Below, piece after piece: positions 1 through 12,870 of a stretch of 64,000 nt of DNA (the stretch's first letter is position 1; each line of letters starts with the position of its first letter). The translations under genes and the position numbers were made by a program. The notes beneath the pieces are model-generated. The model was given only the letters and a program-made list of their open reading frames with translations, was not told where the DNA came from and did not search any database. The DNA is from Molanna angustata (lineage: Eukaryota; Arthropoda; Insecta; Trichoptera; Molannidae): contig OY754973.1 in NCBI GenBank assembly GCA_963576475.1, forward strand, positions 12,646,253 through 12,710,252, given 5' to 3'.

Positions 1-214
1 TACCTAAATCATGTCAAATAAATAATAAAATAAATTGAATGATGTATAATATGTACATCAAACACTCATCCCATAAACCTAAAATACACATACCTATGTA
101 TCTAAACTTAAAACAGTGAACATTACATGAATCTGGAATCGCTCTCTGCTTTTAAGAAAAAAGTTAAATAGCGCGTGTTGGTTTAAGAAGGTCTCAGTGG
201 TATTTATATACCTA
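1..214. other. AT-rich sequence, nothing recognised
   Basis: No coding frame, repeat or structured motif stands out in this short stretch at the window edge. Confidence 0.4.
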
Positions 215-690
215 CGCTATTTGATTGTATTCAGTTTGAAATTGTCTTTTCTCTAACTTATGTAACTTTTTTTTACTTCTTATGGACCTATTTTTTTACT
301 TCGACTTATGTAACTTCTATAACTTATGTAACATTTTTTTGCTTAACTTATGTAACTTTTTTTTACTTCTTATGGACCTATTTTTTTACTTCGACTTATG
401 TAACTTCTATAACTTTTGTAACTTTTTTTTGCTTAACTTATGTAACTTTTTTTTCTTCTTATTTTACTTAACTTTTCAACCTAATTTTCTCGTATTTATC
501 TAACTCTTACTTGTGTAATTCACATGTGTGATTGAATTTGTGCTCATGTAATTTTGTGTGTAGGCATCCATAATTTGACGTCCAGCACTTATAATAATAA
601 CCAAATTTGTTTTCTTTTTATGAAAATTGAAAGCTGGATGTCTGTCAAATGTACCCTTTTTTAATAAATAAATGAATAAATAATCTGCGA
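215..690. repeat. MITE-related repeat with internal ~89-bp tandem duplication
   Basis: A block rich in CTTATGTAACTTTTTTTTAC is present twice in tandem (about 256-344 and 345-433). The rest, with GTCCAGCACT and GCTGGATGTCTGTC, matches the interior of the complete MITE at 12871-13380. This copy lacks the GGGGGCAAGTC ends seen there, so it is a partial relative. The small frames across it are low-complexity and not coding. Confidence 0.6.
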
Positions 691-699
691 GCCTCAATG

Positions 700-1750
700 T
701 TACTGAACAAAATGGTCAAGAATTATTGTTAATTGTTAGAACGAATTTTATCACCGTGTTTTTTTTTTACCTCGCTTATTGTTCCCATTTTCCTTGTTCT
801 CACCAATCAAGCATAACTCATTCAGTATTTTTTTTAAATTATGGAAACACAGTTGTCAAGATCATAAGAAAACTTCTCTGGAATTTTGCATAAATCCTAG
901 TACCTACATATAAATCAATGATAAATCCAGATATAAAACGCTGTAGTGGATATCTCAAATATTACCTATTTTAAATTTATATTTATGTTGGCTAAATTTA
1001 CCCACAACCCAGAATTGACGATGCCAGATATTTTTTTGTCTCTTGACATGATGAGCTATCTGAAGTTTTTAATGGGCTGCAGAACTATCTTTTGAATTGA
1101 ATAGCGTAGAAATATCAGAATACAATTAAAGCCACTCGTAAGCAGCACATTCTATACACGATTCTGGCCAGTAATAACGTTGAAGAATCTGAGAGATTGT
1201 CGCCGACCGCCATTTGGCAAACTCAGCTTCACGGTAGCATGCATCCCTTGTCTTGGGACTAAATTAGATTTTCATCAGACGAAAATATGATGGGTCTGTC
1301 GTCTTGTGTCCCACGGGAGAGGGGGGGAAGACATCCAATACCGTAACATGTCATAAACTGCACGTGTTTTAATATAATAACAACAAAAAAAAAAACATTT
1401 TTTTAATCTAAAAATTTGCCGAGACGCACAGTACATATATACTTACTATAACGTTGAAAGAATATCCAACGTATTGAACTGTAAAAATATTGGTAAATTT
1501 CGTTCAAAGCTACGAATCATTCAATATTTTTAATTTTTGAATTATTAACATATTAATCAGTATTGGTGAATTTGATTAAAAACGACGAATCTTTTAATGC
1601 GTTTAAAGTTGATCAAATATGTTTCAAACGTAGGTATAAATCATTAATTTTAGGTTCATTCTAAAAACGCATTAAAGTTTTAATGAAATGATTTTTTTGC
1701 TATTCTGAAGATAGAATAAAATAAAGGAAGTTTAATAAGATTAAAAAAAA
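700..1750. other. Intergenic AT-rich sequence, nothing recognised
   Basis: No reading frame with recognisable similarity and no clear terminal repeats. A short G-run lies near 1320 and homopolymer A/T runs near 1385. Confidence 0.35.
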
Positions 1751-1751
1751 C

Positions 1752-2463
1752 TAATTGCATGTAACACATGAGATCCAACTGTCGATAGCGATAGTACGTA
1801 TAGTTGAAGAATAAGTACCAAACTATAAATCCATAAATACAAATTATTTAATATTTTAAGATATTTGGTTTTCTATACAACCACATGTACCTAGGTATGT
1901 ATGTCAATATAGGATAGTATGGAGGTCAGTCCTTTGATCCTACCCGGAAAATGAAAACAGCATGATGGTATGTGTGTATGTTTGGAGATTAGTATCAAAC
2001 AATTAAATCTTCTTAGATATTGTGTTTAGGCAACTACCATACAAATTGTATGAAGCAATGACGTCACTAAATTCAATTTTTATGAAAATTGTTAAAAAAA
2101 ATTTGAGATGTGCTAATATACCTAATGCTAATATTTTTTATAGAAAATTAAATTATCTAGTTGGGGTGTTTCGGCTTTTTTTGATATTTTTAAAAAAATT
2201 GGAAATATAGGCAGTTAAACTCATAAATTTATCATAAAAAAATATTTTTCTTAATAAAAAATGTTTGAGAAGCCCTGGATTTTTTTTGAAAAAACTTATT
2301 TGAGATTTTGTATTTGTCTATGTTTATACTAATTTTCAGCGTTCTAGCTTTTATGGTTTCTGAGATATATGGATAAATAAACCAAAAATTCAAAAGTTGA
2401 TAACCCCTGACTGAAACAAAAATTCACAATTCTGAGTATTTCTGAGACTTCATTTATGTGTAA
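1752..2463 (-). mobile_element. Family A (Helentron-like) element, truncated copy
   Basis: Begins with the reverse complement of the family 3' end (TTGCATGTAACACATGAGAT, then the AACTGTCGAT subterminal motif). It runs through the shared interior (GGTAGGAAAA-type block, AATTTAGTGACG block, TTTCTGAGATATATGG block) and stops before the hairpin end. It abuts a second copy at 2469. No coding capacity. Confidence 0.65.
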
Positions 2464-2468
2464 TTAAC

Positions 2469-2942
2469 TAGTTGCATGTAACACATGAGATCCAACTGTC
2501 GATAGCGATAGTATGTATAGTAGAAGAATAAGATTCAAACTATAAACCCATAAATACAAATTATTGAAAATTTTAACACATGTTGGTATGTATGTCAAGA
2601 TAGGACTGTATGGAGGTATGTATCACCATTCTGAGTATAAAAGTTTTGTAGGCCTATAACTGTTTATATTATATTCTGAAACTTTGGGCTCTGTAAATTG
2701 AGCGAATCAAAAGTTATAAGGGGGGGGGACACACAGACACATAAAACTCACATAAAATGTTCTACTCCGAATTCTGAGTAAATCCATGTATGGGAACATA
2801 TATGCTGCAAGGCCTCTAGTTGGTGTTATTAGCATGCAAAAAGTCCACTACGCCATACAAAATGTTCCTTCGTACACGCACCTTGGCTTAATAATGTCGA
2901 TTCATTCAGAGAATTGAATTCTCATGAACGAATCGACAGTTG
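2469..2942 (-). mobile_element. Family A element, internally deleted copy
   Basis: Starts CTAGTTGCATGTAACACATG and ends with the hairpin arm pair GTCGATTCATTCAGAGAAT / ATGAACGAATCGAC followed by AGTTG. Both ends of the family are present, but much of the ~930-bp interior is missing. Confidence 0.65.
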
Positions 2943-3256
2943 TAAAATGTAAAATGTATTGTAAAATGGATATTGTTTAATGTGACAGTTCTGGTGAATA
3001 TAATTTGTATTTAATAATTTTTTTGTTTTTTAAAAGAAGACAATTGTACTTACCTACATAATAACTTTTTACAATTTTTGAGACAATTATTCGCATAATT
3101 TTTTTTGGAAAAGAGATGTTATTTATGTAGATAAGCGTTGTTGTAATTCGCGTTATTTTTCTACAACGTGAAAATTCGCGATATTCGCTAAAAAGAGCGA
3201 AATTCGTGAATAAAATCGGTTTTATCGCAAACGCGAATTATTGTCTCTACTTATAC
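2943..3256. other. Intergenic, nothing recognised
   Basis: AT-rich. Contains several TTCGCG/CGCGAA-type short palindromic words near 3150-3235 but no gene or known element. Confidence 0.3.
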
Positions 3257-5180
3257 TAGTTGTATGTAGGTAACACATGAGATCTAACTGTCGATGGCGA
3301 TAGTATCTACATATAATTGAAGAATACGTACCAAACTATACCTAAACACTTTTATAAACATTTCAAGATATTTTGATTTTTATACAAAACATGTAGGTAG
3401 GTATGTAGGTCAGGAAAGGATAGTAAGGAGGTTAGTCTATTTTTCCTACCCAGAATATGAAAACAACGTGATGGTATGAATGTACGTTTGTAGATTAAGT
3501 AGGTATCAAACTATTGAGTGAGATATTGAGTAGTGTATAGGGGAGCGGAGTGTATTACCGTACAGTGGCTAATTCCGTACACATGGTTTTAGCGAAACGC
3601 TCAACAGAAACAAACACCTATCACTGTTTCGCGCTATTTTCTTATAGAAATCTTCGATTGATTTTTAAGCTCTTATTACATTTATCATAGTTATTTTGTA
3701 AAATAATATTAATTTTCGCGTTCTTTGATAGCTTGACATTAAACATAATATGCTTTAGCATTCAAAGTTTCACTTTTTCAATATATTTTTGTCAAAAATA
3801 TGTTGGTTTCCGGGTTTCGGGTAATGCCGTACATTTTGTACGGTATTAGCCGCAAAGTGTTTTGGTGACTTTTCATGATGAGATGAAGGGAAGAAGAAAA
3901 AGTTCAAAGAAACATTCAGAATTTTTGACACCTACTCCTATGAAGGATATAATAGAGGCCGCAGCTATGAAAAAACATTGAAGAACATCAAACAAGATAA
4001 AACCAAACTAAAGACAGACGCAAAGAAAGTCACACCAAAAGACAGAAAGAAAGATAAGAAAAAAAACACAAAGAAAGTCGTGAAAAAATCAAAAAGAAGC
4101 TACATCTTATAAACGCCAAATATTTAAAGATTCTACAACCGATTCTGATGATGATACTACGGCAATAGTTCTTCGTGAAGACGACGATAATGATAGAGCG
4201 TACTACGATGAAAGACTACTGGGCGTGGCTAATGAGTTATATACTATTTTTTGTGGAGAATTTGGCAAGGATAATGAACTCTGATATCGTTGCATATCCT
4301 GTGCTCAATGGGTGCATGCGCTATGCAGCGACAAAGAGGTCCCAGATGGTTACATCAGTAGTTTAAGTAAACCATAACTCAGCGTACGGTATTAGCCTAC
4401 CGCTGTACTTTCCACTTTTTTATATATGTTTTATAAAACGATTTATAATAAGTTTTTACTTATTTTTTAAGACACCATTGTAAAACCAATTAAAATTGCT
4501 GTGCAACTGTATTTTATTGAACGTTTAATTCTGTATAGTTATGACATAATTTCAACATAAGTTTAGGTGTACTGTAATATACTCCGCTCCCATACTGCCT
4601 TACAATATATATGAAACGATATCGTCACTAAATTCAATTTTTATAAAAATTGTTAAATAAAGTATGAGATGTACCTACCTACCTACTACTACATTGATCA
4701 TATTTTTATAGAAAATTAAATTGTCTAGTTGGGTGTTTCGGCTTTTTTCGATATTTTTAAAAACTTTATTAATAAAGGCAGTTAAACACATAAATTTATC
4801 ATAAAAAAATGTTTTTCTTAATAAAAAATTGTTTGAGAAACTCTGGAACTTTTTTGATTAATAAATTTGAGATTTTTTATTTGTATATATTTATATTAAT
4901 TTTCAGCGTTCTAGCTTTTATGGTTTTTGAGATATATGGAAAAATAACGTAAAAATTCAAACGTTAATAACCCCTGACTAAAACAAAAATTCAAAATTCT
5001 GAATAAGTATAAAAGTTTTGTAGGCCTATAACCATGTATCTATACCTATATTCTGAAATGTATGGGAAATGGCGTGATGGTATGTTGTTGTGGTCTCTAT
5101 GAATTGAGCGGTTCAAAAGTTATAAGGGGGGGAGGACACACAAACACACAGACACACTTCATAATTTGAATAGAAATTGG
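3257..5180 (-). mobile_element. Family A element split by a pogo-like MITE
   Basis: The 3' terminal motif starts at about 3257. The element is interrupted at a TA by the MITE 3540-4592, resumes at 4593 (ACTGCCTTACAAT) and continues to a GACACACAGACACAC-type tract near 5150. Removing the MITE and one TA restores GTGTATACTGCC, the uninterrupted sequence seen at about 29777. Confidence 0.7.
3540..4592 (+). mobile_element. Pogo-like MITE with GGGGAGCGG terminal repeats
   Basis: Terminal inverted repeats GGGGAGCGGAGTGTATTAC and (reverse complement of the right end) TGGGAGCGGAGTATATTAC lie between TA duplications (3538-3539 and 4593-4594). The interior carries a decayed plus-strand frame near 4200-4360 with a stop: CGEFGKDNEL, stop, then YRCISCAQWVHALCS. 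This resembles the C-terminal PHD-like finger of the pogo transposase at 47015-49195 (WVQCMICGFWAHEECT). The element is probably an internal-deletion derivative of an autonomous pogo relative. Confidence 0.7.
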
Positions 5181-5844
5181 TTGCAGGAAAATTTTTATCA
5201 ACACCTTTGCCATTTAATGTTAGGAATAAGTTTATTATGTATTCGTATTTGTCAAGCCTTTTGATCACATTTTTCTATTAATTTATATATGTCAACATAT
5301 TTTTACCTACTTTTATGATTTTAGACAATTTATATTAATTTTTATGTTTAAATTATCGCGACATTGGTAAAATGACATGTGCGTTTTCTAAGCTCTAGTA
5401 ATTACCGGCGGTTTTGACTTTAAAACACAGCGACCGTTGAATGTTGACCACAGGGATGAGATTCATTGTCATGATTTTATGAAATGCTCCGTTTTAATAT
5501 GCGACGCTGAATTAAAAGTTAAAATCGTGACAAAATTGAATAGCCACGAGAGAAATTCATTACGAGCAGAGAACATCGTTTTGTTTACACACATGAACCT
5601 ACCTAGCTACACACCTACGTATAATCAACTTTGGTCCATGACAAAAGCTGTAGTAATTAAACGACGCGTAATGAGCGACCTGTGCTCCAATAACATAATC
5701 AAAGTACTCCCACAATTTCCCTATGACGTCACTCTTCATTATGAGACAATCAAAATGTCAAATACTTTGGCCATCATCGTTTAGCAGCCGAAATAATTAC
5801 GCAACATAACAAAGACTTTTAGATAGAATTACGTAGGTACCTGC
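5181..5844. other. Unique-looking sequence with an unsupported 115-codon frame
   Basis: A plus-strand open frame runs 5437-5784. Its predicted product (starting MNVDHRDEIHCHDF) matches no family I know, and I see no splice sites, signal peptide or convincing promoter. It lies between two mobile elements. I would not annotate it as a gene without transcript support. Confidence 0.25.
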
Positions 5845-5852
5845 CAACATTA

Positions 5853-6784
5853 TCCAACTGTCGATTCGTTCAAGAGAATGAAATTCTCTTGACGGAAGAG
5901 GCAGTTTAAATCCATGATACGCGAGATTGTATGCAGGGTCTATATTTTCAGAATTCAGAGTAGAACATTTTATGTGAGTTTTGTGTGTGTTTGTGTGTGT
6001 GTGTCCGTCCCCCCTTATAACTTTTGATCCGCTCAATTTACAGAGCCGAAAATTTCAGAATATATAAACAGTAATAGGCCTACAAAACTTTCATACTCAG
6101 AATTGTGATTTTTGTTTCAGTCAGGGGTTATCAACTTTTGAATTTTTACTTTATTTTTCCATATATCTCAGAAACCATAAAAGCTAAAACGCTGAAAATT
6201 GGTATGAATATAGACAAATACAAAATCTCAAATTTCATTTTTCAAAAAAATTCCAGAGTTTCTCATACATTTTTTTATAAAAAAAAAAATTTTTATGACA
6301 AATTTATGTGTTTAACTGCCTACCTATATTTCCAAAGTTTTTAAAAAAAACGAATAAAGCCGAAACACTCCAACTAGATAATTTAATTTTCTATAAAAAA
6401 TATCAGCACTGTAGTAGTACATCTCAATTTTTTTTAAACAATTTTTATAAAAATTTAATTTAGTGACGACATCGCTTCATACAATTTGTATGGCATTTGC
6501 CTATACATTATATCTAAGAAGACTTAATACTCTTAATAGTTTGATACTTAATATCTAAACATACATACATACCATCATACTGTTTTCATGTTCCGAGTAG
6601 GAAAAAAGGACTGACCTCCATACTATCCTATCTTGACATACATACCTACATGTGTTGTATAGAAAACGAAATATCTTTAAATATTCAATAATTTGGATTT
6701 ATGGGTTTATAGTTTGGTACTTATTCATCAACTATACATACTATCGCTATCGACAGTTGGATCTCATGTGTTACATGCAACTAG
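5853..6784 (+). mobile_element. Family A: full-length Helentron-like element (932 bp)
   Basis: This is the best complete copy. The 5' end is A|TCCAACTGTCGATTCG followed by an inverted-repeat hairpin (TTCAAGAGAAT / ATTCTCTTGA). The 3' end carries ATCGACAGTTGGA, an inverted copy of the first 13 bases, then the small hairpin CATGTGTTACATG and CAACTAG followed by T. Asymmetric terminal inverted repeats, a 3' hairpin, CTAG|T and no target duplication are the hallmarks of Helitron/Helentron non-autonomous elements. No protein is encoded. The class is inferred from termini only. Confidence 0.7.
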
Positions 6785-7194
6785 TAATAATCAACTGTCG
6801 ATTTGTTAGAGAGTTAATTTCTCGAATCGAAAGTATTAAACTTAAATCGTGTGAGAGTATGCAGTAGTGGACTTTTTGAGCATTCAATAATTTTATAGTT
6901 TTGATTATTTCCTACAAAACTAATCAATTTTGCTACGGTCAATTTTTTCATTTCCACATAATATCTCAAAAACCATAAAAGCAAGAACGCCGAAAGTTTG
7001 TATAGGTAACAATTACAATATCTCAAACCAAATTTTATAAAAAAGTTCCAAAATTTCTCAAACTTCTTTCAGATAAACATTTTTTGTTTTGACAAATTTT
7101 TGTGTTTACCTGCCTATATTTCCATTTCATTTTATGAATGTCGAAAAACGCCGAAACACCCCAACGAGATAATTTAATTTTCCATAAAAAAAAC

Positions 7195-8393
<1,199 letters not shown>

Positions 8394-10128
8394 CAGTCCC
8401 TGATCTAATTATTAGCCCCCCTGGTATATTTGGTACATTATGACTTTTTCCTCTTGTTATTAATACATATCTTAATTTATGCAAAAACAAAATATTGAAT
8501 ATTGTTTTGGATATATTTTATGGTTCATTTTAATTGTTGGCAACACTAATTTATTATTAGGTTGGCAACATTTACACATGAAATATGACATTAGTGTTTT
8601 CTATAGGATTTGTGTTTTGTTGTCTGGGCAGTTCGGTTGTGTCTTCGTTTAAGTTTAGTGGTTTTATTTGGTGTTTTTTTCTACAAAAAACTGTGTTTTC
8701 TTTTTTCTACGCATTTTACAATAAGTTTTGGACTATTAATTCATTTATTTTTTATTTTGTTCTATAGAAATTTAGTTTGAATTCCGTCCTAATTATTTAC
8801 ACGTGGTTTTAACCTTAAATTTCATTATGGGCAAGGCCAAAGATATTAGTGTTGAAAAAAAAGCAGTAGTGGAACACCTTTTGACCAAAGAAAATGTTAC
8901 TATAAGTGAAATAGCAAAAAAATGTAACATATCAAGGCGTACAGTAAGACGAATTAAAGAAAAATTGACAAATGGGCTATCATTGGATGCTCAGAGGCAT
9001 GGTAAATGTGGACGTAAAAGGATAATGACACCTAGGAATGAAAGGAAATTGGTGAAAATCGTTAAAGAAAACAGATTTGCTACCAATACTACATTGACTG
9101 ATAAATTAAATGAGGCGGGAGTAAAAGTAGCCACTATTACTGTCCGTCGAAGTCTCCATAGACTAGGAATGAAAAGTCGAAGGCCAGTACGAAAACCCAA
9201 ATTGACGGATAATATGAAGAAAAAAAGGTTGGAGTGGGCTAAACTGTATTCCGATTTCTCAGTTGAAGATTGGAAAAGAGTAAGATTAAAAAATATATTT
9301 GATTATGCTTTATTATTTTTTTAGAAATATTCATTAAATTCTGTCTAAAATTCTGGTTATTTGTAGGTATGCTTTAGTGACGAGTCAACGATCGAAATAC
9401 TGACACAAAAGGCACAGTATGTTAAAAGAACTTCATCTGAGAAGTACAACCAGGACTGTGTAATTAAAACTATCAAACATCCTCCAAAATTAATGTTCTG
9501 GTCAGTTATTAGTGGTAAAGGTCTTGGCCGGCTGTACATTGTTGAGGGCATAATGAAACAGGACCAGTACCAAAAAGTCATTGAAACTCGACTGATGCCT
9601 CAAATAAAGGAATGGTTTCCACATTCGGGCGATAAATTTATATTTATGCAAGATGGCTCCATGCCATACAGCGAAATCTATAAAAAAACTACTTGAAACC
9701 AAAAAAATCCCACTTAAAAACTGGCCGGGGAACTCCCCTGACCTCAACCCCATTGAAAATGTGTGGGAACTATTGAAGAGGGAAATATCTAAAGAAAATG
9801 TTACGAATAAGACCCAATTAATCGAGAAAGTGATATGGCATTGGAACCATAATGATCATTTGAAAGAAATGGCTCTTAAATGTATCGAAAGCATGCCAAG
9901 CCGTTTGCAAGCTGTGATAAAAAATAAGGGAGGATCCACAAAATATTAAAATAAAGTACTAAAGAACTATTATTTTTTTAATTGTTATTGTTTTATGTTT
10001 AAAAATATGTATATTCACCCAAAGTTTTAAATACACAAATATATTTTTATAAAAATGTGAGTTTTTAAATCCAAAAGTCATAATTTACCAAATTTCCTAG
10101 GGTGGGCTAATAATTAGATCAGGGACTG
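8394..10128 (+). mobile_element. Tc1-like DNA transposon, complete ends
   Basis: Terminal inverted repeats of about 55 bp (CAGTCCCTGATCTAATTATT at both ends, perfect over the first 25 bases, few mismatches after) are flanked by TA duplications at 8392-8393 and 10129-10130. The element carries one transposase gene and a polyadenylation-like AATAAA just after its stop. Well-preserved ends indicate a fairly recent insertion into the short TA tract. Confidence 0.95.
8827..9949 (+). pseudogene. Tc1/mariner transposase, DD34E, one frameshift
   Basis: Transposase that cuts and pastes the surrounding element. The start is taken at 8827 (MGKAKDISVEKK) rather than 8803 because this is where the helix-turn-helix begins (TISEIAKKCNISRRTVRRI). 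A second HTH and a basic GRKR stretch follow. Exon 1 appears to end at 9279 with GTAAGA; an 87-base intron (9280-9366) ends TTTGTAG, and the frame resumes VCFSDEST, giving the usual WKRVCFSDE block. The second Asp is in MQDG; one base is missing near 9656, after which PCHTAKS...NSPDLNPIENVW continues to 9949, with 34 residues between the second Asp and the Glu. Apart from the frameshift the gene is intact. Confidence 0.9.
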
Positions 10129-10139
10129 TATATATATAC

Positions 10140-10910
10140 CTATATTATATTTTATTTATCTTTTTGTACATTATATAAACAAATATTTTGCACACTGGTG
10201 GACTTATTGCCATAAGGTAATTTCTTGCAACCAACCAGATTACGAAGTATGACAAAATTTTTAATGTATATTATAGCAGTACATCTCAAACATTTTTCAA
10301 CACTTATGTAAAAATTGAATTTAGTGACAATATCATTTGACATATGAGAGCAGAATACATAATAATATCTAAAAAACTCTCAAAAGATGGATACTTAATC
10401 TCCATACATACCATCAAGCTGTTTACATATTTATTTATCTTTCTGTACATAATATAAACAAATATAATGAACATTGGTGGGCTAATTGCCATAAGGCAAT
10501 TTCTTCCAACCAACCAGATTACAAAGTATGACAAAATTGTGTTCGTACTACAACAAAAGAATGAATTAAAAAAACAAAGAGAAATATATAACACTAAGAT
10601 ACAATTAGAACAAAAAAAATGAAAATACTTCATAGCAAAAAAAGGATAGGTTAAGGACAAGGAGAGTATCAGGTATCAGGTGTTTAGGGATAAATATTCC
10701 TTCTCTAGTATTTTTTTTTGAAAATATAAAGTAAATTATACAACGCAATATCCGGACTTAGGCTATTCCATAGTCTTACTAATTATACTTCAAATGAAGC
10801 GCTGAGAAATTCTGTATTATGGATAGGAATGGATAGTGTTGTACGTTCAGCAGATCAGAGTGAAGGTTCATGATTGGATAAATAAGTGAATTTGTTTTAG
10901 AGGCACTGTG
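10140..10910. repeat. Two LINE/SINE 3'-tail-like repeats plus AT-rich filler
   Basis: Two ~112-bp similar blocks (10149-10259 and 10426-10539) both read TATTTATCTTT(T/C)TGTACAT, then ATTGCCATAAGG and CCAACCAGATTAC. Related words occur at 13680-13740, 26230 and 57055, so this is a dispersed 3' tail of a retroposon. The rest (10540-10910) shows nothing recognisable. Confidence 0.5.
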
Positions 10911-11149
10911 ACAGGTATTCAGATATTCTGGGTAGGAAAAAAGGACTGACCTCCACACCATCTTATCCTCACATAAATGTATTGTATAGAAAACAAAATA
11001 TCTTAAAATATTCATTTGGATTCAAGGGTTTATAGTTTGGTACATATTCTGCAACTGTACCTACATACTATCGCCATAGACAGTTGGATCTCATGTGCTA
11101 CGTGTAACTAGTTTTGAATATAAACTATTGAAGTCTTTTTAAAAATGCA

Positions 11150-11800
11150 TATTATTAATTTAATGACACCAACCTATTCGCATCCAATGAGGCCGAAATG
11201 GTGGATCTACTCCATAGAATAGAGGAGGAAAGCCTAAAGCTAGGCCTGAAAATAAATAAATCCTAGGGAAGAAATAAAAATGTCAGTCTGCCCACGGAAG
11301 AAGACGACCAGCGACGTTGCCAAGTGTCTATCACAATCACTCCACAAATGGTTGGTAAATATACAAGTGGGAGAGAAACGTCACCCAAAATTGAGTTGTT
11401 GATTGAAGCTCGTCACTGTGTTTTCAGATCAAGGGGAGCCATACCTGTAAGACAAGGACTACCATCAAGCATAGTTCACACCTCTGCCACTAAAGAGTCC
11501 TGCTCCAACCGAGAGACCCCACCAATCAAACTTGAATCAAGTACCGACAAGCCGATGATGGGAAGCAAACTGAGCTTTCACAGCACCTGGTAATTAATCT
11601 GAACCCTCATCCACGCATTTAACGAGTGACCATTGAGGGAGACATCAAGACGAATGCCCTGCTCTTGTATAGGTAAGAATTGAAGAGGTCACCGATCTTC
11701 TGCCCAAAATACTAGGGTGGGGCTACGGCCAGCGGCCACCCCAACTTAACTGGCTACGCCCCTATGCCCTCAACTTATCCCTAAAGTACCGTCAGCCACA
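11150..11800 (+). pseudogene. LINE reverse-transcriptase fragment and flanking debris
   Basis: At 11160-11280 the plus strand reads DTNLFASNEAEMVDLL, then HRIEEESLKLGLKINKS and a stop. This is the block after the RT active-site DD motif of endonuclease/RT-type non-LTR elements. From 11280 to 11800 the sequence is less AT-rich and contains a broken frame (11324-11593) that I cannot assign; it may be further LINE-derived material. Confidence 0.6.
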
Positions 11801-12304
11801 GACAGCCACATAGTCCTGCCTTCATTCATCCGTTCTTCCCAACAATCCGCAGACTTATCGGACTAACCACCATCTTTCATCAATTATTTGAGATTTCTCT
11901 ATCTATCTCTCTTTTATATCTCAAGGATTGTTTGGCAGCAAAGCCACGCAGTAAGAGACCCTTATATTGAATTATGTGCCCAATAGTCTAAAATTTGTAA
12001 CAATTGGCAAAATCGTTCAATCAACTAATTTTATCAATCAGTACATTCAAAACATGTTCAAATACATAAGTTGGCATATTTGGATAACTTTACAGACATT
12101 TGCATTACATTATTTAGTATAAATACTCCCATGCATTATATTGTTTTCATTTTCAGCTCTATAATACAGATATCATTGATTTTAGTGATATCACAAAAGG
12201 AGGAATAAAGTGAAATGAAAATACAACACAAAATATTTCAATTTTTTATTAAACTATAAACTGATCTGTTAAAATTATACAACAAAACAAGAGACTTAAA
12301 TAGT
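11801..12304. other. Intergenic, nothing recognised
   Basis: AT-rich sequence with no supported feature. Confidence 0.3.
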
Positions 12305-12480
12305 GAATATGTCATTGAAAACAATTTAGATTATACATAATGTACATTATACATCCTCATAGATTCCCTAAATTAAGCATAAAATACTTGTGCTATATAA
12401 GTGGACGTAATTGGCCAAGGCGAGATTCGAAGCCACATTCTCTGGGTTACTAAAACAGTAGCAGGCAGCTTTAATTTCAT
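12305..12480 (-). mobile_element. tRNA-derived SINE, degraded (family S1)
   Basis: Shares GTACATTATACATCCTCATA, CCCTAAATTAAGCATAAA, CTTGTGCTATA and a box-B-like AGATTCGAAGCC with copies at about 29040, 60010 and 63780. The head reads on the minus strand. Too degraded to be a tRNA. Confidence 0.55.
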
Positions 12481-12870
12481 ACATATTTACATAAAAGCAT
12501 AATTTGTGGCTCAAATTTATGTAGCACTACTATACAAGTGATTTTTTTCCCTTTGTCATCTCCAGAACTTATTATGAATTGTAATAAAACATTTTAACCA
12601 TTATTAAAAAAGAAGGTAAGAGCTATTCTCTACAACACAAAAAATACATAATTATATACCATCAAATCATTGGTAATGTTTCTTTCAAAAGTACTTCATG
12701 GTAATGTTGGTATGACTGTCAGTCAAATTAACTGAATAATGTTGCCATATCTCCTATTTATAATAAGTAATTTCAAAAGAAAACAATCTGTATTTAATAT
12801 GATAGAATGATACATATGTTCTATAATTATTTCAAACAAAACAAACTTGTTTTTTTGAAGATTTGTTCAG

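Noticed and set aside
282..503. Phe/Leu-rich 73-codon frame
   Set aside because: Translation of a T-rich tandem repeat that recurs in a MITE.
5437..5784. 115-codon open frame as a novel small gene
   Set aside because: No recognisable domain, no splice or promoter support, and length is compatible with chance.
8803..8826. Upstream ATG at 8803 as the Tc1 transposase start
   Set aside because: The extra eight residues precede the usual start of the HTH domain; the ATG at 8827 fits the family better.
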